A stretch of 45,604 nucleotides of DNA from ChocPot-Mid sp043804925. GTDB lineage: Bacteria; Bacteroidota; Ignavibacteria; Kapaibacteriales; UBA2268. Of this stretch, positions 1 to 12,200 are shown one piece after another (positions within the stretch are counted from its first letter, which is position 1; every line of letters starts with the position of its first letter). The notes under the pieces were generated by a model. The model ran no database searches. It was not told the origin of the DNA and worked only from the letters and a program-made list of their open reading frames with translations. The stretch spans positions 1 to 45,604 of the forward strand of contig JAZDIP010000084.1 of NCBI GenBank assembly GCA_043804925.1, given 5' to 3'. The position numbers and the translations under genes were made by a program.

Positions 1-3000
1 TGTCTGAGTGCCGTCCAAATCCACCTGACGCAAGCGGTAATGATAAGTCTTGTTTGGTTCTATATCTTTGTCTGAATAATTGTATTCATGTTCAATATTC
101 GAAGTTCCGTGTCCTTTTATAAACTCCGGTAAAGTTGACCAGTCCTCATTTCCTTCTATCCTTCGTTCAATAAAAAATCCATGATTTTGAATTTCAGAGG
201 CAGTTTCCCAGAGCAGTTCGCTCACTCCTTTTCTTGTGTAGCCACGGAAATAGGAAAGCTCAACGGGCCAACAATTATCTCCGTAAGGATATGTTGTGCT
301 ATAAGTTCTGTTACCAAAATATGGTACAAGCAATGGCATCCATGTTCCTCTCGAAAATGTTTCAGTGATACCGTCACCCGGACTTACTCCTGTATGCATT
401 AAATGAGCATAGCCGGGATTACCAACAGTTTCCATAAATGGTTGCCATGTTCCTGTATCCAATCCGTTTTTATAGGCAAAGAAATTTTTGTTAAGTAAAG
501 GAGCAGTTTTGTCAGCTTTTGCCCTAAATTGCTTTTCCAAGTTCAGATAAATCCCTTCGCTACCGTTTAACTCAGAGCTTGGCGGGTCATTAAAATATAC
601 GTTTGTGCATCGCATTCCAACATTTGACTTTGATGCTCCTAAGTCTAATCCAGTTTCTCCCAATTGAGATAATGAAATCCAATAAGTACCCTTTTGTAAA
701 ATAATTGGTTTATCTAATAAATCGAATGCAAATTGGTCCCATATTGTTGAATCCCATATTGCATCGTAACCACGTTGGGATTCCAAATAAGAACCGTGTA
801 TCTCATTTGTTGGTGATGAAATTCCATCATACAATTTAAACACAAACCAATCGGGTGAAGAACATTTTGTTGGGATGTAAGAACCATATCCAAAAATGGT
901 ATCTTCAGAAGTTAATTCAAACTTCATAGCGATTTGTCCTGCTCCTCCATCTCCTCCTGGGTCACCGGCTTCCCAAGTAGGATAGTGGCTTATCCAATCG
1001 GAATAACTTGCACCTCCCATACTATACCCATGCGAAGTTAAACCTCTACCATATTCACCTGTCATTGCATGAACATCATTTGAAGCTCTTCTGAAATTAT
1101 TTGGGTCTATTATCGGATGATAAGACATAAAAGGACCGAAATTTACTGTGAAAGTTGTGAATGTAGTATCGTTAAGCGGCTCAAGGTCTCCTCCCGGGAC
1201 ATATATATTCCCAATAACAACATATCTTCCGGGAGGTGATTTTCTTGCATTCCAGTTAAATATTGTAACAGTTTGATTTGCTCCCGGTCTTAAAAATGGC
1301 AATTGTTTTACACACCAATAGATCGGTAAGGTTCTCATTAAAATCCATCTTGCAGAATCTCTTGCCATTTGATTATAATACCTGAATTCTTCCATTTTTT
1401 CTTCATAATCAGGGTCATCAGGAGAACCTCTCCAAACCCATGCATCATCAAGAAAGTACATTGCATTAAAGTCCGATTCCCTTACTATGGATGCTTTAAT
1501 CCAGAAGCTTGGTGCTTGCCTCGCATTGTTATTACTTAATGTTAAATTAATCGGTATAGCCGTTGCCTGTGATGCAGGTACAACCGTATAAGGAAAATCA
1601 ACAGAAACTTTGCAAATTTCAATATCTATACATTCACAATCAGCATAAAGGAGTCGTACATTGTCTATATAAAATGGGTCTTCATCATCGGGAATTGATG
1701 TTGCATTTCTCTGATTGTTCTTTGCATGAACTTTAACTCTAAAGCGGAAATACCTTGCACCTTCATTAGCCGCTCTTATAACTGTATCAGGAATCGGGAA
1801 ATAATAATTTTTATATTCAAAATCAATTCCGTCATCATAGTAATCATATCTCAAACCATTCATTTGCCTTGGTTCATTATATTTTGGAGGAGACATTGCA
1901 GAATCTTTGTCTGTTTCCAAAAATCCAACCATATAACCGCCGCCGCCAAACAAAGTAAATGCAGACATCTTTGTTTCGGTTACAGCCCCTCCTCTTCGCA
2001 GATGGTATCTCCAGTTTTCCTCGGGTATATTTGTTATTCCTGTTCCATCCCTCCAGTTTGGACTCGGCTTTGCAAATTCAACTCTCAACTCATCCGGTTC
2101 CTGTAAAACATTATACCAATCCGATGCAACAACGCGATGTTCGCATCCGATTAATTGTTCGTCAGACCAACCCCTTTCCCAATCATTTCGATATGTACTT
2201 CTTTGAACTGCCAATGTGAAGCCCATCCATCCTTTATTAAATATGTCAATTGGATAAGACCTTATTTCGCTTTCACCCCATTGCTGTAAAGGTACATTGC
2301 TTCCTCTGTCTAATTTTATTGTTGGCGAGCCAATCTTACAACCGGGGTATACTTCATCATTATCACAATAGAATTCATCTCTTGGTGGAAGCGGATGCTG
2401 GGATACCTGGTCACCGGAAGCAACAGTAGCACCAATACTAACCCATTTGAAAACTGAAGGTATCGGACTAGGCGAAGCATTATTTTCAGGAACAACGTGG
2501 AATTCAGTAACATCATCATCAAAATGTTCATCATTCGGTATGTGCCTCATTACCCAGAACCTAACGTTAAGTGAATCGTCGAAGGACCACATATCTTCGA
2601 ATTTATTATTTGTATTAGGGTCTGTCGGGTCGAGCATCAGATATGCTTTCATCAAACCTATATTTGATATATATAAATCATTCGGTTCAAATGGAGGGAA
2701 ATAAATCTGAACAAATCCGTAAGGAGGAATTCCATTATACTTAGTTTTCAGATGATTATTTGAATCGTAATAGTCGCTATGCATTGTGTCTGCTGTATAA
2801 TCTTTTCCGTCATAACTGACTTTAGAAAGGATTATTTTTTCGAATGCTTCATCTCCAATTTTCTTTGCTATAGCCAAACTGTCAACTTTAAGATATTTAT
2901 TGTACAAAGGTCTTCTTGTTGCCTGATTTATTATTACCATCCGTACACGGAAATTCAAATCCTGCGGCTGGTAGTTCACTCCGTTCGGTCCTTGAATATC

Positions 3001-4518
3001 ATTTGTTAAATTTTGAACTATGGCAACGGGCTGTAACTGTCCCACCTGTTCATGCCCTGCAAGAATTTCAAAGTCCGGTGCATGGCTTGTCAAAATGGGT
3101 TCTGTATAAGCTGTATTTCCTGCTATCTTTTTTCTAATCCTAAATCCAATATCAACAGCTCTCAATGTATTTTTCCATTGCTTGAATTTAACAGCTTGTG
3201 TCGTTTCGGGATAACCTGTGTGGTTTTTTGTTATATATTTTGACCATACAAAAGTATTTTGATTATATGTCCCAGCCCATGGCAATGTTCCCGTATATGT
3301 TGTATCTTCAGCATATTTTTTTGAATCGAAATTCAAATGCCTTGCTTCTCCTGTTACACAACTATGAGTATTGAACCTAAGTAATTCTTTTCCTTGTGTT
3401 AAATAACTTGAATAAACTTTTTGTCCTCTTATTCTCTCATAATTAAAAATTATACTCGAATCACTTTTGTCAAGCACTACCTGACAATTTACAGAAATAT
3501 ACCCATCATCAGCTTCGGTCATATAATTTGGATTTAGTTTGTTGTTTGTACTGTTGGGGTCAAGTGTATAACTCAGATCCGGGAAATAATTAAGTGTGCC
3601 TTTCAACTGCATATCTACAAAATAAATTATTACTTTTGTGCTGTCAGGATTCCTATAGAAAAACACTTTTCCTCTGTCTCTCGGAACGGTATCTTTTGCA
3701 TTCCATTGCGATAAATATCCGTCTCCCCAAAACGGAGAAATAACAGGTAAATTCGATGTATTGTTCATCAATATATCTGCAGGATTTGATTCAGGATTTA
3801 TACTCAGCAGGGTTGCCATCTGCCATCCCCAGTCATCTTCTGTGGGGTCTGACGTTCCATCGGTTTTATTGAATTTTGACCTAATGAACCAGTCCATGCT
3901 TTCTGTGTTGTAGCAATTTGGAAATGTGTAATTATTCGATACTACCTTTCTTCTCGGCGGGGTGGAGTTATCATAAAAATATCGAGCATTCGACAGCATA
4001 ATCGCACCGTTCGACAGCACATAGAAACTGTCATATGTCAATCCGTTATATTCAAATTCAAATCCGATTGGGATTGGTCCTGCATATACATCATCAACGG
4101 AATCCTTATTATCCGGAAAGTTTTTATGTCGGAAGTACCTATAGCCGTCATTCTTTCTTTCGGCTGTTTCGTACCATGATTGAGGATGTTGATAAGGACC
4201 TGAAATTATCCTTTTCCAGTTCTGACTGTCCTCGGTAGTATCAATCCAAATATAATCCGGTTTCCATGGCTTGTCTGCGGCATCGAAACTGTTAACAAAG
4301 TAATAACCCGTAGAAATAGCTGCCTGGTTTTTCGGATTTTCTAATGGTTCCCCGCTTCTCTCAAAAGGATAAGGATAGCTTGTTTGCCAAGGACCGAAAC
4401 CGCTTGCTTCAAACAGTTGGCTTCTATGTTGGGTTAACTCATTTTTCCCCTTTTCCTGCGATACAGCAGAAAAGACAAAAAGAGTCATTATCAATAAAGT
4501 AATAACAAAATTTTTCAT
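1..4518 (-). CDS. Giant exported protein, probable T9SS cargo (C-terminus beyond left edge)
   Basis: An open frame of 1506 codons runs from an ATG at 4518-4516 off the left edge with no stop, so the gene is partial at its C-terminus. It begins with a clear signal peptide (MKNFVITLLIMTLFVFSAVSQ). The mature part is rich in Trp, Tyr, Asp and Pro. Near residue 150 it has an IPIGFEFEYNG...FYVLSNG segment like the beta-sandwich start seen in many secreted Bacteroidota proteins. The last visible residues include LLWETASEIQNHGFFIERR followed by YHYRLRQVDLDGTQ. That is the fibronectin-like module that normally comes just before a Por/T9SS C-terminal sorting domain. I infer an outer-membrane-translocated surface or secreted protein; no enzymatic motif is recognisable. 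It is encoded like the next gene (4714-8979), which lies upstream of it with a 195-bp gap, so the two could be co-expressed. Confidence 0.85.
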   Translation of the reverse strand, partial: MKNFVITLLIMTLFVFSAVSQEKGKNELTQHRSQLFEASGFGPWQTSYPYPFERSGEPLENPKNQAAISTGYYFVNSFDAADKPWKPDYIWIDTTEDSQNWKRIISGPYQHPQSWYETAERKNDGYRYFRHKNFPDNKDSVDDVYAGPIPIGFEFEYNGLTYDSFYVLSNGAIMLSNARYFYDNSTPPRRKVVSNNYTFPNCYNTESMDWFIRSKFNKTDGTSDPTEDDWGWQMATLLSINPESNPADILMNNTSNLPVISPFWGDGYLSQWNAKDTVPRDRGKVFFYRNPDSTKVIIYFVDMQLKGTLNYFPDLSYTLDPNSTNNKLNPNYMTEADDGYISVNCQVVLDKSDSSIIFNYERIRGQKVYSSYLTQGKELLRFNTHSCVTGEARHLNFDSKKYAEDTTYTGTLPWAGTYNQNTFVWSKYITKNHTGYPETTQAVKFKQWKNTLRAVDIGFRIRKKIAGNTAYTEPILTSHAPDFEILAGHEQVGQLQPVAIVQNLTNDIQGPNGVNYQPQDLNFRVRMVIINQATRRPLYNKYLKVDSLAIAKKIGDEAFEKIILSKVSYDGKDYTADTMHSDYYDSNNHLKTKYNGIPPYGFVQIYFPPFEPNDLYISNIGLMKAYLMLDPTDPNTNNKFEDMWSFDDSLNVRFWVMRHIPNDEHFDDDVTEFHVVPENNASPSPIPSVFKWVSIGATVASGDQVSQHPLPPRDEFYCDNDEVYPGCKIGSPTIKLDRGSNVPLQQWGESEIRSYPIDIFNKGWMGFTLAVQRSTYRNDWERGWSDEQLIGCEHRVVASDWYNVLQEPDELRVEFAKPSPNWRDGTGITNIPEENWRYHLRRGGAVTETKMSAFTLFGGGGYMVGFLETDKDSAMSPPKYNEPRQMNGLRYDYYDDGIDFEYKNYYFPIPDTVIRAANEGARYFRFRVKVHAKNNQRNATSIPDDEDPFYIDNVRLLYADCECIDIEICKVSVDFPYTVVPASQATAIPINLTLSNNNARQAPSFWIKASIVRESDFNAMYFLDDAWVWRGSPDDPDYEEKMEEFRYYNQMARDSARWILMRTLPIYWCVKQLPFLRPGANQTVTIFNWNARKSPPGRYVVIGNIYVPGGDLEPLNDTTFTTFTVNFGPFMSYHPIIDPNNFRRASNDVHAMTGEYGRGLTSHGYSMGGASYSDWISHYPTWEAGDPGGDGGAGQIAMKFELTSEDTIFGYGSYIPTKCSSPDWFVFKLYDGISSPTNEIHGSYLESQRGYDAIWDSTIWDQFAFDLLDKPIILQKGTYWISLSQLGETGLDLGASKSNVGMRCTNVYFNDPPSSELNGSEGIYLNLEKQFRAKADKTAPLLNKNFFAYKNGLDTGTWQPFMETVGNPGYAHLMHTGVSPGDGITETFSRGTWMPLLVPYFGNRTYSTTYPYGDNCWPVELSYFRGYTRKGVSELLWETASEIQNHGFFIERRIEGNEDWSTLPEFIKGHGTSNIEHEYNYSDKDIEPNKTYHYRLRQVDLDGTQT

Positions 4519-4713
4519 AATATCACCCTATACTTTGTCACACAATCATTTTAGGGCAACTGACAATAAACGCACACTAAATATCAATATGTGTATTCAG
4601 TATTCACAGATTGACCAATGTAATGTCGTAAAATTTTTGATAAGAAGCAACTTTTTTCTGTAAACAGCATATTATTTGCTGTCAACGTATAATAGACAAC
4701 GGGAAACGGTTCT

Positions 4714-7700
4714 CTAATTCAAAATAATAAATCTCTCTGTCCATACAAATCCGTAGTTACTTAAGACTATATAATATACTCCTGAGGTATACATACTGAC
4801 ATCTATGGATAAATCGCAACTTGTACTATTGGGAGTAAAATCAAGACCATAAATTTGCCCGCCTCCGATCGAAAATATTTTCAGATTTAAATTATTTTCC
4901 TTTGAATTTAAATTTTCTCCCAAGTCAAGTTCGGGGTATTTAATATTTAAATTCAAAGAGCCATCGGTTACAGGATTTTTCGTAACCATCACTTTAGGTT
5001 GATTGATGAATTTCAATTTAAAATCAGCTAAAGGCAAACATACTTCCAAAAGCTTAAGGGAGCCGTCAATTTTCGTCAAATCCACTTGTTTGCCGGTAAC
5101 AGGTTCGAATTGTTCAATTGTTATGGGAGTTTCAATAGGGCTTGACAAGAATACCGAGCCCTGAATCCAAAGTACATCACCTGCATTTCTCAACATATAC
5201 TCTGCCGATGATGAGTCAATAGTACCGCTAATTACTCCATTATGATAAGTATAAGGATAAGTTATTTTGTTATCCCCCGTTATTTGGATAAATGTAGCAG
5301 TCGGGAAAAATAAATAGGGGTCGAAAGAAAATCTATAGTTAATTCCCTGATGTTTTAAATTGTGTATTGAATTGCTTAAGTTTGCAGTCATAGTGATTTT
5401 TTGCCCCGGTTTTGCCGTGTAGTTTCCAATTTGAATGGTTGCTTCATATTTTTCTTCCGGTACCTTTGCAGTTAAATAAATAAAAGCACTGTCTATGCAA
5501 ATTGATTCTTCGAATATTTTAACGAAAGATATGAAATCACCTTCAATTGGAGAACTGAAGCTTACAGGTATTGACAATGTATCACCCGTTTTAAATTTCA
5601 TCGGATATACTAAATTTGATGGCAAGCTAAAATTTATATCATCAGGTGGTAATTCCATTGATATAATATTTTTTTCGTATTGAGATTTATTTTCAATTTT
5701 AAAATATTTTGTGGATATATCTTCAGCCCAGACCTCTCCGAATTTAATTGTATCGGGAGTATAGCTAATCAAGTGATGAAATATATTCACAGTGCAATCC
5801 AATGTATCCACACAGGGACAAATTTTGCTTTGCAACTGAATTTTTGCATTGTGAATCCCTGTTGCGAAATCAGAAGGATTCATATATACAGTGATTTCGG
5901 CACTGTCGAGCGAAGGAATAATTATATAATCATCAGGAACAAGTATAAAGGATTGAAATCCATTTAGGGCATTAATCGTCATCGAATCCTGTAAAGAACC
6001 GCTGTTGTGCAATTTGACTGTAATTTCCTTTTGCCGGTCGCACTGCTCTATATCCCCGAACTGTGCCTCTTTTGCTGATAATCTTGTATCGGACCTGCGG
6101 AATTCTCCTGTTAAATACAAGTATTTTGTGATATTCTTAGCAGTACTTGTCCCCATCGAAATTGTCGCAGAATGCTGACCTTCCGTAAAAGCGGCATATT
6201 CGATGTAAATAGGTATCGAGTCGTTTGAATTAATTGTATAAGGCAAAGGTAAATTATTTAAAATAGTAAACGGCGAACCAGCCGGGTCAAGTTGAAATTT
6301 ATTTATCGTATCTGTAAATGACTCGGGATTTCTAATCCAAATCGTATCGAGATAATATCCCGGTGTGCAGAAGAATTTCCCAAAGTTCACAGAATCCCTG
6401 TCAAATTCAATTTTAGTGCTGTAGCTTTGCAAAAATAATGGAATACCCTTACCTGATTGACAGGAACCCGTTGCTTTAAAATGTAAAAGTCCTTGATAAA
6501 TAGTATCCGAACTACAAGTAAAAGTTACATCGAAATCTTTATTACCGTTATAACTAATTGTTTGGCTTAACGGCGGATCTACACTAATTTGAATATTGCT
6601 TAATATTGTATCCAATTCTATATCGTAAAGTATTAAATCTTCGGTACCAATTGATTGAACATTAAATCTTGCTGTGAATGGAGTATTGGTTTGAAAACTA
6701 GCTGAAAATTTTTGAGGGTCAGTATCCAAAACAACGCTTATACCAATTCCTGTGACGGCAACTTTAATAATATCATTGCAGGGTTGTGAAGAGATATAGA
6801 TGGTATCGCTTATTCTGCCTATTCTGTCTGGTTGAAAAGTAACGGTGCATCTTGCTGAGTCCCCAGATGGTAAAACTTTAGGATAGGTTGTTGTACTTAA
6901 TGATGCTTGATATTGTAAAGAGTCAACCTTAGGTTGGTCAAAAGTTACTTCAAAATCCCCAAAATTGTATATCCAGAAATTATCTATTTTGATATCCGTA
7001 AGACAAACCTTTCCAAAATCAATTGTGGTATCACTTGTTATTAAATTCGAAGATATAACTGACCCGGCTAAACCAATATGAAATGGATTTTTTTCACCAT
7101 TGGCATAAGTCTGGTCGTTATTAATTAATTGCAAAGTTGCGTTGTTTGACTTCCCTGCTTGTTTTTTAAAATTCACTATAATTGATTTGGAAATGCCGGG
7201 AGCAATGATAACGGGGAGTTTATTTCCATTTGCCCAACCTGTTACGGAATAATTCGTATTCGGTTCTAAAATTTTTGTATCACTTATAATCAAATCAGTG
7301 TTTCCTGTATTGTAAACAGGTATAGTGTCATATCCAATATCGGAACATTTCAATGTCATTGTAGATGAATACTGTGCAGTTATTATGGGGGAAACTCCAT
7401 AAGCCATTACCGTTACGAAAGTGTCTGCCGGGCATGGGTCAAAAGTACATCTGAACCTTGTACTAATCCATCCGGTATCAATCGGATTCGCACTGAATTG
7501 AGATTGGATACCGCCATTTGGTACTCTCAAAGGAAAGTATGTCTGGTTCTCTATTCTTTGATTTCCATCAATGCGGGCGATATCCACAATGCTTTCCCTG
7601 TCGGTTGCCGCAGTCCATTGAATACCATATACATTATCATTCCCGCAGTAGGCAGGATTGATTATCAGTAAAGTATCTCTTGGTGCAATTGTTTTTGCTA

Positions 7701-8979
7701 CACCATAACCTGCTAAGTTGACATTGAGTGATGTTCCATACCCAAAATCAATTCTCACAATTGCTGTTTTCGTGCCAACTGTTTTTGGTGCAAATTTAAT
7801 ATTTAACCGTATCGTTTCGCAAGAATTAATATTAAAGTTCGTTCCGGGAGATACTATCGAAAATTCATTGTTGGGGTCATTTAAGATTGAAACATTAACA
7901 AAATCCGAGTTAAAATTGATGTTATCCAACAACACAAAATCAATACTGTCCCCGGGAATGCAAATTTCACTAAAGTTCAATGAATTTTTATTTGCTGTTT
8001 GTAAAGGTGTGGATAATTTGTAAACCCCTTGACCGACAATCCAACCGTTATTACTTGTGATAAACCAGATATCATCCAAATTTCCGTCATCAAATCCGCA
8101 GTTCCTTAAAACCCAACTTTGACCTCCGTTAGTTGTGTACCACACATTTCTGCTGTCCCCGGCAACCCATCCTGTTTGGGCACTTAGTAAAAAGGAGCCG
8201 AACATTCTTACGCCGGTATTCCTGACATTCCATGATGCTCCATTATCCGTAGTATATCGCATTCCACCGCCGCCGCCACCGCCTTGACAACCGGTTGATG
8301 TCGGTACTAAAAATGAATTGCCTACCTTAGTTATCTCTTCCTGCCAATCATTTGGTCCGGTATTGGACAACAGTGACCAGGTTACTCCTCCATCGGTAGT
8401 TTCCCATATCCACCCGCTACTCGATGCATAACCTTGACCAAACATGCTATAAACTATTAAATCAGTCAGCCCCGAATTCGCCAAATTACCAACAAATACG
8501 GACCAGCTGTTGCCTCCGTCGGTAGTTCTCCAAAACTCTTGTTTTTCGACACATCCCCCACCAATGACAAATCCATTATTATTATCTAAAAAGTAAGTTC
8601 CCCACATAGAAGCAGTAGCACTGGGCGGTGTTACGTTAAACCAATTAGCTCCGCCGTCAGTTGATTTGAAGATGCCATCCAGACCGGAAGTGTACCCTAT
8701 ATTAACCGATGGGAAATGTATTCCTTCCAAATGGTCGGCTCCGTTAATACTAGCTCCGGCCCAAGTGTTCCCTCCATCTGTTGTTCTTATGACTCTCCCA
8801 CCAAATCCGCAAACCCACCCAAAATTCGGATTAGAAGGCAAAAAATATACATCCAGCCAGTAGTTACTTAGGTACGGCTGAGGTATTGAAACTACCTTTT
8901 CCCACCTTTGTGCAAACAATCCGGTAGTAAGCAATATTTGAATTAGTATTGAAAAAAATAGTAATCTATTATATTTCAT
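4714..8979 (-). CDS. YCF48/BNR-like repeat protein with Ig-like (choice-of-anchor D) repeats and T9SS sorting domain
   Basis: A 1421-aa exported protein. Residues 1-23 (MKYNRLLFFSILIQILLTTGLFAQ) form a signal peptide. Residues about 25-330 hold repeated TTDGGNTW or TTDGGVTWS-like motifs, typical of the photosystem II stability factor HCF136/YCF48 and BNR-type beta-propeller fold. A poly-Gly stretch is encoded near 8265-8285. Residues about 330-1220 are repeated beta-sandwich units with IDFGKVCL, VNFGKFFC and IKFGEVWA-like starts, as in ASPM-SPD-2-Hydin or choice-of-anchor D domains. The C-terminus (about 1340-1421) has VTDGSLNLNIKYP, LKIFSIGGGQIY and SGVYYIVLSN, matching a Por-type sorting domain. 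I infer a T9SS-exported surface protein, possibly for adhesion. The propeller in bacterial homologues outside photosynthesis has no settled function. It is divergent from the M6 protease gene at 9246 across a 266-bp AT-rich gap. Confidence 0.85.
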   Translation of the reverse strand: MKYNRLLFFSILIQILLTTGLFAQRWEKVVSIPQPYLSNYWLDVYFLPSNPNFGWVCGFGGRVIRTTDGGNTWAGASINGADHLEGIHFPSVNIGYTSGLDGIFKSTDGGANWFNVTPPSATASMWGTYFLDNNNGFVIGGGCVEKQEFWRTTDGGNSWSVFVGNLANSGLTDLIVYSMFGQGYASSSGWIWETTDGGVTWSLLSNTGPNDWQEEITKVGNSFLVPTSTGCQGGGGGGGMRYTTDNGASWNVRNTGVRMFGSFLLSAQTGWVAGDSRNVWYTTNGGQSWVLRNCGFDDGNLDDIWFITSNNGWIVGQGVYKLSTPLQTANKNSLNFSEICIPGDSIDFVLLDNINFNSDFVNVSILNDPNNEFSIVSPGTNFNINSCETIRLNIKFAPKTVGTKTAIVRIDFGYGTSLNVNLAGYGVAKTIAPRDTLLIINPAYCGNDNVYGIQWTAATDRESIVDIARIDGNQRIENQTYFPLRVPNGGIQSQFSANPIDTGWISTRFRCTFDPCPADTFVTVMAYGVSPIITAQYSSTMTLKCSDIGYDTIPVYNTGNTDLIISDTKILEPNTNYSVTGWANGNKLPVIIAPGISKSIIVNFKKQAGKSNNATLQLINNDQTYANGEKNPFHIGLAGSVISSNLITSDTTIDFGKVCLTDIKIDNFWIYNFGDFEVTFDQPKVDSLQYQASLSTTTYPKVLPSGDSARCTVTFQPDRIGRISDTIYISSQPCNDIIKVAVTGIGISVVLDTDPQKFSASFQTNTPFTARFNVQSIGTEDLILYDIELDTILSNIQISVDPPLSQTISYNGNKDFDVTFTCSSDTIYQGLLHFKATGSCQSGKGIPLFLQSYSTKIEFDRDSVNFGKFFCTPGYYLDTIWIRNPESFTDTINKFQLDPAGSPFTILNNLPLPYTINSNDSIPIYIEYAAFTEGQHSATISMGTSTAKNITKYLYLTGEFRRSDTRLSAKEAQFGDIEQCDRQKEITVKLHNSGSLQDSMTINALNGFQSFILVPDDYIIIPSLDSAEITVYMNPSDFATGIHNAKIQLQSKICPCVDTLDCTVNIFHHLISYTPDTIKFGEVWAEDISTKYFKIENKSQYEKNIISMELPPDDINFSLPSNLVYPMKFKTGDTLSIPVSFSSPIEGDFISFVKIFEESICIDSAFIYLTAKVPEEKYEATIQIGNYTAKPGQKITMTANLSNSIHNLKHQGINYRFSFDPYLFFPTATFIQITGDNKITYPYTYHNGVISGTIDSSSAEYMLRNAGDVLWIQGSVFLSSPIETPITIEQFEPVTGKQVDLTKIDGSLKLLEVCLPLADFKLKFINQPKVMVTKNPVTDGSLNLNIKYPELDLGENLNSKENNLNLKIFSIGGGQIYGLDFTPNSTSCDLSIDVSMYTSGVYYIVLSNYGFVWTERFIILN

Positions 8980-9245
8980 ATTCTATCCATTTTATAATTG
9001 GATTTAAAATATCAATTAACCATACTGTTAATATAACAAATAAAATCAAAACTTATTGTAAATATATTGACTATTGTTATATGGTAATTATTTTATATTA
9101 ATTATTTCCTATATTCGTTATTCAATAAAAATTAAAATCAATTAATTTTTTTTGTATAATTTAAATGTTTTTACGAAATTGCTACTTCATATAAATGTTA
9201 AAAAAATTATTTTGAAAATTATAAAACAATATAGATGGGTTTACA

Positions 9246-12200
9246 ATGAATTTTATACAAACTTATAGGAAAAAAATTAAATTATTATTTATTTTTCTGA
9301 TAGGATTACATGGACCCTATTTTGCAGAAGCCGCTTACCTTGAAAACGTACCAACACATATAACACAACCCGACGGTACAGTTTTAAATTGCTTCGTAAC
9401 AGGTGATGAATTTTATCAAAGAATACATGACAAGGATAATTTTACTATTGTGAAACACCCGGATACAAGGTGGTATGTTTATGCCGTTAAGTCAGGAGAT
9501 ACTTTATTGGCAACAGACTATATATTTGGTAAAAGTAATCCTGAATCCCTTGGACTAAAGCCATTTGCATTACCTTCACCAGATTGGATTCAACAAAAAA
9601 GAACCGAACATTACCGTCATGTACCGAAACCGGAAAAGAAAAAAGGAGAAAGGACGCAAGCAAATAATACCGGAACAATCCAAAATATAGTTATTTATAT
9701 AAGATTTGCTAATGACTCGGAATATAGCGACGACACGAGTTCTTATTATAGTATGTTTAACAATGCATCGGGTAATTCGATGTATGCATATTACAGGGAG
9801 GTCTCTTATAATACTTTGAGTATATATACTTCATTTTATCCCAGACCAAGTAGTAGTATCGTTAAGTCATTTCAAGATAGCCATAACCGCAATTATTTTC
9901 AACCTTATGATGCTTCAACTAATCCGGATGGTTACCAAAATAGCTCCCAAAAGACATCGAGGGAACATACTTTATTGAAAAATGCCGTAGATGCAACAAG
10001 TTCGGAAATACCCGCAGGACTGAATATTGACAATGATGGAGATGGTTATGTTGATAATGTTTGCTTTATTATCAAAGGTAATACCGACGAATGGTCTGAC
10101 TTGCTTTGGCCCCACCGCTGGGCATTATATACATTAACCGCTACAATAAACAGTAAGAGGGTTTGGGATTACAATTTTCAGCTACAAAATTTTTTAAAGT
10201 CTTATGGTAATGGCGTATTATCCCATGAGATGTTTCATACTTTAGGAGCGCCCGATCTCTATCATTACAGTCAGGATGGCATGGACCCCGTGTGGCGATG
10301 GGATATTATGGCTACTACAACTACTCCTCCCCAGCACATGGGAGCATGGATGAAATATGCCTATGGCGGATGGATACCCAACATTCCGGAAATAACATCC
10401 AATGGAAATTACAGTTTGAATCCATTAACATCTTCGACAAATAATGCTTATAAAATTGCGTCACCGAATTCATTAACTGAATTTTTTGTGGTTGAATACA
10501 GGCGCCAGTCGGGTACTTATGAAACTCCATTGCCCGGCAGCGGCTTACTTGTTTATAGGATTAAACCGGCATTAAATGGGAATGCCGATGGTCCACCTGA
10601 TGAGGTTTATATTTATAGACCTAACGGAACCACTTCTGAAAGAGGTAATCCGGAAAGTGCACACTTTAGTTCGAGTATAGGAAGAACTGAAATTAACGAC
10701 AATACTAATCCCGAAGCTTTTTTAAGTGATGGAAGTGAAGGTGGCTTGAATATATCGAACATCGGGACTGCCGGAGGAACAATCAGCTTTATAGTTGGTT
10801 CGAGCCAGGGGATAACTCCCCCGACATTAGTATACCCTGCATTCAATGCGTATGGAGTCCCTGTTAACGCTGTTTTGAGATGGAATCAGGTTAGTGGTGC
10901 AAACTCTTATAATGTACAGGTATCCAGAAATACTGATTTCACAGATTTAGCTTTCAATCAATCTGTTAACAATGATACGGTTGTAACCATATCGCCAAAC
11001 TTGAGTTTTTCGAGCGTTTACTATTGGAGGGTGAACGCTGTCGGTTCGGAAACAAGTGACTGGTCGGCTTATAGGACATTTACGACACAGATGCCTGCAC
11101 CGGTATTGAATACACCGGTAAATCATGCTTATCGTGTTTTATTGGCAGATACACTGAAGTGGCAAACAGTCGCCGGAGCTAATTATTATAGTTTAGAAGT
11201 ATCATCCTCGTCTAATTTTATTCCAACATTAATTCAGGCATCATCCATAGGTACTACTTACTACATCATTTCTCAAGGTGTTTTGCAAAACAACCATTTA
11301 TATTATTGGCGGGTTAAAGCAATAAAATCATCACCTTATAACGAAAGTGGTTGGTCTGAAGAAAGAGATTTCACAACGATTTTTGAAACTCCTGTCTTAG
11401 TAACTCCAAAAAATGATTCCTTAGGCACTGCTCTAAACGGAGTGTTGACATGGAATTCAGTAACCGGAGCAACAAGTTACAATGTCCGGCTCTCTGACGA
11501 CCCGAATTATGCTACAACAATTTTAAATCAAACAGGTATTACAGGTACGAGCTTACCCTTTTCCGGAATAACTTATAATAAAAAATATTTCTGGTCAGTC
11601 CAGGCAGTGAATTCAAACCAAACAAGTCTGTGGGCTTCTTCATTTTGTTTTACAACAAAGCTGGATGCTCCAATCCTTGTTTCACCAACAAACAATGAAT
11701 TAAATGTAGAGTTGCTTGCACCCTTGAGATGGAAAAAAGTCCCGGGAGGAACTTCATATTATGTGCAGGTAGCGGGCGATACAAATATGTCTCAAACAAT
11801 CATTGATAATTCAAGTGTGAGTGATTCAAATTTAATTTGTAACGGATTAGGTTCCATGATTAAATATACATGGAGAGTCAAAGCCAAAAACACGGATGGA
11901 AGAGAGAGTGATTGGTCTGAAAAATGGAATTTTACGACTAAAATAGGTCCTCCGACTTTACCAAGTCCTCCCGATAGTGCTGAAGATGTAGAAGTTGACG
12001 GTTTGTTGGTTTGGGGTTCGGTAAATGGTGCAACCAAGTATCATTTAAAATTGAGTAAATCACAAAATTTCGATTCTTTTGTTATTAACGATTCAAATAT
12101 CACTCAAACGTCTTTTGCCTATAACGGATTGGAATCAAATCAGGAATACTATTGGACACTCAGGTCGAAAGCAGGACAGTCGTCGAGCGATTGGTCTCCT

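Noticed and set aside
10321..10846. Minus-strand frames inside the M6 protease gene
   Set aside because: Shadows of the coding frame, with no signals or recognisable domains.
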